From an uncultured Prevotellaceae bacterium (lineage in GTDB: Bacteria > Bacteroidota > Bacteroidia > Bacteroidales > Bacteroidaceae), in contig CAMJIA010000061.1 in NCBI GenBank assembly GCA_946405695.1, forward strand, positions 1 through 8,805: 8,805 nucleotides of DNA, given 5' to 3'. Position numbers and translations under genes: made by a program. Positions 4,957 to 8,805 of this stretch are shown one piece after another. Each line of letters begins with the position of its first letter. The first letter of the stretch is position 1. Below the pieces are notes generated by a model that saw nothing but the letters and a program-made list of their open reading frames with translations, had not been told where the DNA came from and did not search any database.

Positions 4957-6999
4957 ATGAATCCTTTTTTTGAACCCTATAACACACCGCACGACACCGT
5001 GCCCTTTGACCGTATCCGCCTGGAAGACTTCGAGGAGGCTTTCATGGAGGGTATCCGTCGTGACAACGAACAGATAGAGAAAACCATCAACAATCCGGAG
5101 AAACCCACCTTCGACAACACCATTATTAATACGGAGGAGGACGAAGGCTACTACGACCTGCTGTCGCGTGTATCCACGGTGTTCTTCAACCTGCTCAGTG
5201 CGGAGACCAACGATGAGATGGATGCGCTGGCACAAAAGATACAACCCATCCTGACACAGCATGCCAACGACGTGCGTCTGAATCCCCGACTCTTTGAGCG
5301 TATCCGTCAGGTACACCTGCACCACAGGAAACTGACGCCAGAGGAGAAGATGCTGCTCGACAACTGCTACGAGGGTTTCGTGCGCTCTGGTGCCCTGCTT
5401 GACGAAGCTGGCAAGGAACGTCTGCGCCAACTGACAGAAGAGGCTTCGATGCTCTCTCTGCAGTTCTCGCAGAATCTGCTGAAGGAACAGAAGGCCTTTA
5501 CGCTGGACATCACCGATGAGGCACAGCTCGACGGTCTGCCCGAAACAGCGTGCGAGGCTGCAGCGCTTACTGCCAAGGAACAAGGCAAACAGGGGTGGGT
5601 GTTCACGCTGGACATGCCATCGTACTCACCCTTTATGACCTACTCTACCCAGCGTGAGTTGCGCAAGCAGATGTATATGGCGCGCAATACCATCTGTACC
5701 CACGATAACGCTGAGAACAATATCGAGATATGCAAGCGACTCATCAACCTGCGTCGGGAGATTGCCCAGCTATTAGGCTACAAGACTTACGCAGACTACG
5801 TGCTGAAGCGTCGCATGGCCAGCAATACGCGTGGTGTTTATCGCCTGCTCAACGACCTTGTTGATGCATACAAGCCAACAGCAGTTAAGGAACGCGACGA
5901 ACTGCGTAATTTGGCCCATAAGGATATAGATAAAATGAAGCCTTGGGACTCTGGTTTCTACTCGCACAAGTTGCAGATGAAGAAATACAACATCGATCAG
6001 GAGATGTTGCGCCCTTACTTCGAACTGTCGAAAGTGATAGAGGGTGTCTTCGGACTGGCTAACAAGTTGTATGGCATCACCTTCAAGGAGAATAAGGACA
6101 TTCCCGTCTATCATCCTGATGTGAAGGCCTACGAGGTGTTCGACAAGGACGGCAGCTATCTCGCTGTCTTCTATGCCGACTTCCATCCTCGCAAAGGTAA
6201 ACAGGGCGGTGCCTGGATGACGGAATACCAGGGACAATATATCGATAAGAAGGGAGAAAATGTGCGTCCTCACGTTAGTGTAGTGATGAATCTTACCAAG
6301 CCCACAGAGGACAAGCCCGCCCTACTGACACTGGGCGAGGTGGAGACATTCCTCCATGAGTTCGGGCACTCGCTGCACGGCATGTTTGCAAACACTCGTT
6401 TTGAGAGTCTCTCAGGAACCAATGTATGGTGGGACTTCGTGGAACTTCCCTCACAGTTCATGGAGAACTACAGCGTAGAGAAAGACTTTCTGCGCACCTT
6501 TGCCTTCCACTATCAGACGGGCGAGCCCCTACCCGACGAGCTCATCGACCGCATCGTCAAGAGTCGTAACTTCATGGCGGCCACAGCCTGTCTGCGACAA
6601 GTATCATTCGGTCTGCTGGATATGGCCTACTACACCCAAAAGAACGAGTTCACGGAGGACATCATCCCCTTCGAGAAACAGGCTTGGAAGAAAGCCATTC
6701 TGGGTGAACAGTTGCCCGACACCTGTATGACTGTACAGTTCTCGCACATCATGGCAGGAGGCTATGCTGCCGGCTACTACAGCTATAAATGGGCAGAGGT
6801 GCTCGATGCAGATGCCTTCAGCGTGTTCAAGAAGCACGGCATCTTCAACCAGAAGACTGCCCAGCGCTTCCGTGACGAGGTACTTTCCAAGGGTGGTACC
6901 GAACACCCCATGACACTCTACAAGCGCTTCCGTGGCGGTGAACCTACCATTGAGGCCCTGCTAAAAAGAAACGGTATAAAGACCCATAAGACCCATTAG
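4957..6999 (+). CDS. dcp: M3 family zinc metallopeptidase, peptidyl-dipeptidase Dcp type
   Basis: A 680-residue peptidase, the usual length for Dcp or oligopeptidase A. It is expected to cleave short peptides, Dcp by removing C-terminal dipeptides. The zinc site HEFGH is at residues 467-471, followed by LHGMF and by the third ligand E496 in FVELPSQFMENY, all characteristic of M3 enzymes. The long helical N-terminal part (1-450) is typical of the channel-forming lid. HIMAGGYAAGYYSYKWAEVLDADAF near the C terminus matches the substrate-binding region of the family. There is no signal peptide from ATG 4957, so it is probably cytoplasmic. The last six residues, KTHKTH, are encoded by a 9-bp tandem duplication. 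The deaminase gene follows after 4 bases. Confidence 0.95.
   Translation: MNPFFEPYNTPHDTVPFDRIRLEDFEEAFMEGIRRDNEQIEKTINNPEKPTFDNTIINTEEDEGYYDLLSRVSTVFFNLLSAETNDEMDALAQKIQPILTQHANDVRLNPRLFERIRQVHLHHRKLTPEEKMLLDNCYEGFVRSGALLDEAGKERLRQLTEEASMLSLQFSQNLLKEQKAFTLDITDEAQLDGLPETACEAAALTAKEQGKQGWVFTLDMPSYSPFMTYSTQRELRKQMYMARNTICTHDNAENNIEICKRLINLRREIAQLLGYKTYADYVLKRRMASNTRGVYRLLNDLVDAYKPTAVKERDELRNLAHKDIDKMKPWDSGFYSHKLQMKKYNIDQEMLRPYFELSKVIEGVFGLANKLYGITFKENKDIPVYHPDVKAYEVFDKDGSYLAVFYADFHPRKGKQGGAWMTEYQGQYIDKKGENVRPHVSVVMNLTKPTEDKPALLTLGEVETFLHEFGHSLHGMFANTRFESLSGTNVWWDFVELPSQFMENYSVEKDFLRTFAFHYQTGEPLPDELIDRIVKSRNFMAATACLRQVSFGLLDMAYYTQKNEFTEDIIPFEKQAWKKAILGEQLPDTCMTVQFSHIMAGGYAAGYYSYKWAEVLDADAFSVFKKHGIFNQKTAQRFRDEVLSKGGTEHPMTLYKRFRGGEPTIEALLKRNGIKTHKTH
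6979..6996 (+). repeat. Nine-base tandem duplication at the 3' end of dcp
   Basis: AAGACCCAT occurs twice in tandem (6979-6987, 6988-6996) directly before the dcp TAG, adding the tail KTHKTH to the protein. A degraded third unit (TAGCCCTAT, 6997-7005) runs into the start of the next gene. The repeat therefore lies both in coding sequence and across a gene junction. Confidence 0.75.
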
Positions 7000-7003
7000 C
7001 CCT

Positions 7004-7423
7004 ATGAACAACAAGCAAACAAAGTTTGACCAGCGCTACCTGGAGATGGCCCGTATCTGGGCGAAGAACTCCTACTGCACACGCCGTCAGGTGGGTGCAC
7101 TGGTGGTCAAGAACAATATGATTATCAGTGACGGCTATAACGGTACGCCCAGCGGCTTCGAGAATGTCTGCGAAGATAACAACGGTGTCACCAAGCCCTA
7201 CGTGCTGCACGCAGAGGCCAACGCCATCACAAAGTTGGCCCGTTCGAACAACAACTCTGACGGTGCCACCATCTACATCACAGCCTCACCCTGCATAGAG
7301 TGCGCTAAACTCATCATTCAGGCAGGCATCAAGCGCGTAGTGTATGGGGAGAAGTACCGTCTGATGGACGGCATCGAACTACTGGAGCGTGCAGGCATCG
7401 AGGTCGTTTACTTAGGAGAATAG
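7004..7423 (+). CDS. dCMP deaminase family protein (ComEB-like)
   Basis: A 139-residue zinc-dependent cytidine/deoxycytidylate deaminase-fold protein. The zinc ligands and catalytic Glu are present as HAE (H69, E71) and SPCIEC (C97, C100). The N-terminal CTRRQVGALVV and the loop DGYNGTPSGFENVCED are typical of dCMP deaminases, which make dUMP for thymidylate synthesis. The final part KRVVYGEKYRLMDGIELLERAGIEV completes the fold. The length is near that of short bacterial ComEB/dCMP deaminases. It starts 4 bases after dcp and is probably translated from the same transcript. Substrate is assigned by family; a related deaminase activity cannot be excluded. Confidence 0.92.
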   Translation: MNNKQTKFDQRYLEMARIWAKNSYCTRRQVGALVVKNNMIISDGYNGTPSGFENVCEDNNGVTKPYVLHAEANAITKLARSNNNSDGATIYITASPCIECAKLIIQAGIKRVVYGEKYRLMDGIELLERAGIEVVYLGE

Positions 7424-7463
7424 TCGAAACATCGAAGCATCGAAATATCGAAACATCGAAAAA
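7424..7463 (+). repeat. Octamer tandem repeat (TCGAAACA), five units, before the S41 peptidase gene
   Basis: Five 8-base units in exact phase: TCGAAACA, TCGAAGCA, TCGAAATA, TCGAAACA, TCGAAAAA. The first unit begins immediately after the TAG of the deaminase gene and the last ends two bases before the ATG at 7466, so the gap consists almost wholly of the array. It is the same family as the array at 3032-3079. Confidence 0.92.
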
Positions 7464-7465
7464 AT

Positions 7466-8805
7466 ATGAATCAGAATAAGAACCGCTTCTCGCCCTTGAT
7501 GATGGCCCTCTGCGTGGTCATTGGCATCCTGATTGGCACATTCTATGCCAATCACTTCTCAGGCAACCGCCTGAGCATCATCAACAGCAGCAGCAACAAG
7601 CTCAACAACCTGTTGCACATCATCGACGACCAGTATGTGGACACCGTCAACGTCAACGAACTCGTAGAGAAGGCGATGCCACAGATTCTCGCTGAGTTGG
7701 ACCCCCACAGTGTCTATATCTCTGCCAAGGACGTGCAGCAGGCCAACGACGACCTGCGCGGCTCGTTCTCTGGCGTAGGTATTGAGTTCACCATCCGCCA
7801 GGACACCCTCCATGTACAGCAAGTAATCAGTAATGGTCCTGCTGAGCGTGCTGGTGTTATTGCTGGCGACAAGATTGTCACTGTTGACGACAAGCCTTTT
7901 ACAGGAAAGACACTTACCAACGAGGAGGCCATGCACCGACTGAAGGGTCCTAAGGATACGAAGGTCAAGCTGGGCATCATGCGCTATGGTGAGACAAAAG
8001 TGCGCAGCATCACCGTCACCCGTGGCGAGATACCCACAAAGAGTGTCACCGCCACCTATATGCTCGATGACAACACAGGTTATATCCGTATCAAAAACTT
8101 CGGTGAAAACACCTATCCCGAACTGCTCATCGCACTAGCCAAATTGTCACAGGAGAACTTCCAGGGACTCTGCATCGACCTGCGCGGCAATACGGGCGGC
8201 TACCTGCAATCGGCCGTACAGATTGCTAACGAGTTTCTGCCCAAGAACCGTCTCATCGTCTATACCCAGGGGCGCAAGTCACCCCGTCAGGAGTATCGTA
8301 GCGATGGGCGTGGCTCGTATCAACAGATACCCCTCGTCGTCCTCATCGACGAAATATCTGCGTCAGCCTCGGAGATTCTTGCCGGTGCCATCCAAGACAA
8401 CGACCGCGGTACCATCATCGGGCGACGTTCCTTCGGCAAGGGTCTCGTACAGCAGCCCATCGCTTTTGGTGACCAGTCGATGATACGTCTTACCATTGCC
8501 CGCTACTATTCACCCTCAGGGCGTTGCATCCAGAAACCCTACACTGCCGGCGACAACAAAGACTACGAGGAAGATATCCTGACGCGCTACGAGCATGGTG
8601 AGTTCTTCTCTAGTGACAGCATCAAGCATGAGGGCAAAGAGTACCATACCGCCAATGGCCGTCCTGTCTATGGTGGTGGTGGCATCACCCCCGACATCTT
8701 CGTTGCAGAGGACACCACCAATGTCACCTCTTACTATAAACAGGCGTCGATGAGTGGACAGATTATCATGTTCGCCTACAGCTATACCGACGAGAACCGT
8801 CAGAA
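7466..8805 (+). CDS. ctpA: S41 family C-terminal processing peptidase (partial, runs off the window)
   Basis: The first 446 codons of a tail-specific serine protease, open to the window edge with no stop. Members cleave envelope proteins near their C termini. One hydrophobic segment (about residues 10-26, PLMMALCVVIGILIGTF) anchors it, with the rest in the periplasm. A PDZ domain occupies roughly 95-175 (GSFSGVGIEF at 99-108, SNGPAERAGVIAGDKI). The protease core follows, with LRGNTGG, then SASASE (298-303) carrying the probable catalytic S300, and FGKG carrying K325. The 25-residue Ser-Lys spacing matches the family's Ser/Lys dyad. GGGGITPDI is also typical. Bacteroidota members are usually over 500 residues, so roughly 100 codons are missing. 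It follows the deaminase gene across an octamer repeat. Confidence 0.94.
   Translation, partial: MNQNKNRFSPLMMALCVVIGILIGTFYANHFSGNRLSIINSSSNKLNNLLHIIDDQYVDTVNVNELVEKAMPQILAELDPHSVYISAKDVQQANDDLRGSFSGVGIEFTIRQDTLHVQQVISNGPAERAGVIAGDKIVTVDDKPFTGKTLTNEEAMHRLKGPKDTKVKLGIMRYGETKVRSITVTRGEIPTKSVTATYMLDDNTGYIRIKNFGENTYPELLIALAKLSQENFQGLCIDLRGNTGGYLQSAVQIANEFLPKNRLIVYTQGRKSPRQEYRSDGRGSYQQIPLVVLIDEISASASEILAGAIQDNDRGTIIGRRSFGKGLVQQPIAFGDQSMIRLTIARYYSPSGRCIQKPYTAGDNKDYEEDILTRYEHGEFFSSDSIKHEGKEYHTANGRPVYGGGGITPDIFVAEDTTNVTSYYKQASMSGQIIMFAYSYTDENRQ

Noticed and set aside
4912..5583. Minus-strand open frame of 223 codons opposite dcp
   Set aside because: It lies wholly antisense to a well-supported peptidase gene, has no recognisable family motif, and its composition is explained by the codon pattern of the sense gene.

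Overview
The window looks like chromosomal core sequence from a Bacteroidales bacterium, most probably Prevotella or a close relative. The evidence is three promoter-like sites of the Bacteroidota form TTTG-N19/20-TAnnTTTG, the absence of Shine-Dalgarno sequences with A/T-rich leaders instead, protein families typical of Bacteroidota (DUF4199, DUF6452-like, DUF6048-like), and mid-range GC content. The genus is an inference from general familiarity, not from a search. I see no insertion sequence, phage gene, CRISPR array or toxin-antitoxin pair.

Left edge (1-331): a short minus-strand RNA operon. A promoter at 285-254 precedes the 4.5S/SRP RNA (about 209-112). Its 3' end abuts tRNA-Thr(UGU) at 111-38, and a perfect palindrome followed by T's (9-36) ends the unit. 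A back-to-back plus-strand promoter (301-331) starts the protein-coding part, and the first gene begins only a few bases after the predicted start of transcription.

First plus-strand gene group (341-4803): a DUF4199 membrane protein, a membrane-anchored family 2 glycosyltransferase of the dolichyl-phosphate-sugar synthase type, a DUF6452-like lipoprotein, a DUF6048-like exported beta-rich protein, the flavin transferase ApbE, and a divergent Crp/Fnr-type regulator. The first four are all envelope proteins. The glycosyltransferase, lipoprotein and DUF6048-like genes overlap by 13 and 47 bases, which suggests translational coupling.

Second plus-strand group (4957 to the window end): the M3 metallopeptidase Dcp, a dCMP deaminase-family protein 4 bases downstream, and a membrane-anchored S41 C-terminal processing peptidase that runs off the end. 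A clear promoter (4899-4930) precedes it. About 25 bp upstream of that promoter lies a strong inverted repeat that overlaps a weaker second promoter candidate.

The most unusual feature is not a gene. Five gene junctions carry short tandem repeats with periods of 7, 8, 7, 9 and 8 bp, four of them ending at or just before a start codon. One octamer family (TCGAAACA-like) occurs before both apbE and the S41 peptidase gene, more than 4 kb apart. I found no convincing new defence or metabolic system. The best candidates for undescribed biology are these junction repeats and the compact envelope cluster of uncharacterised families.
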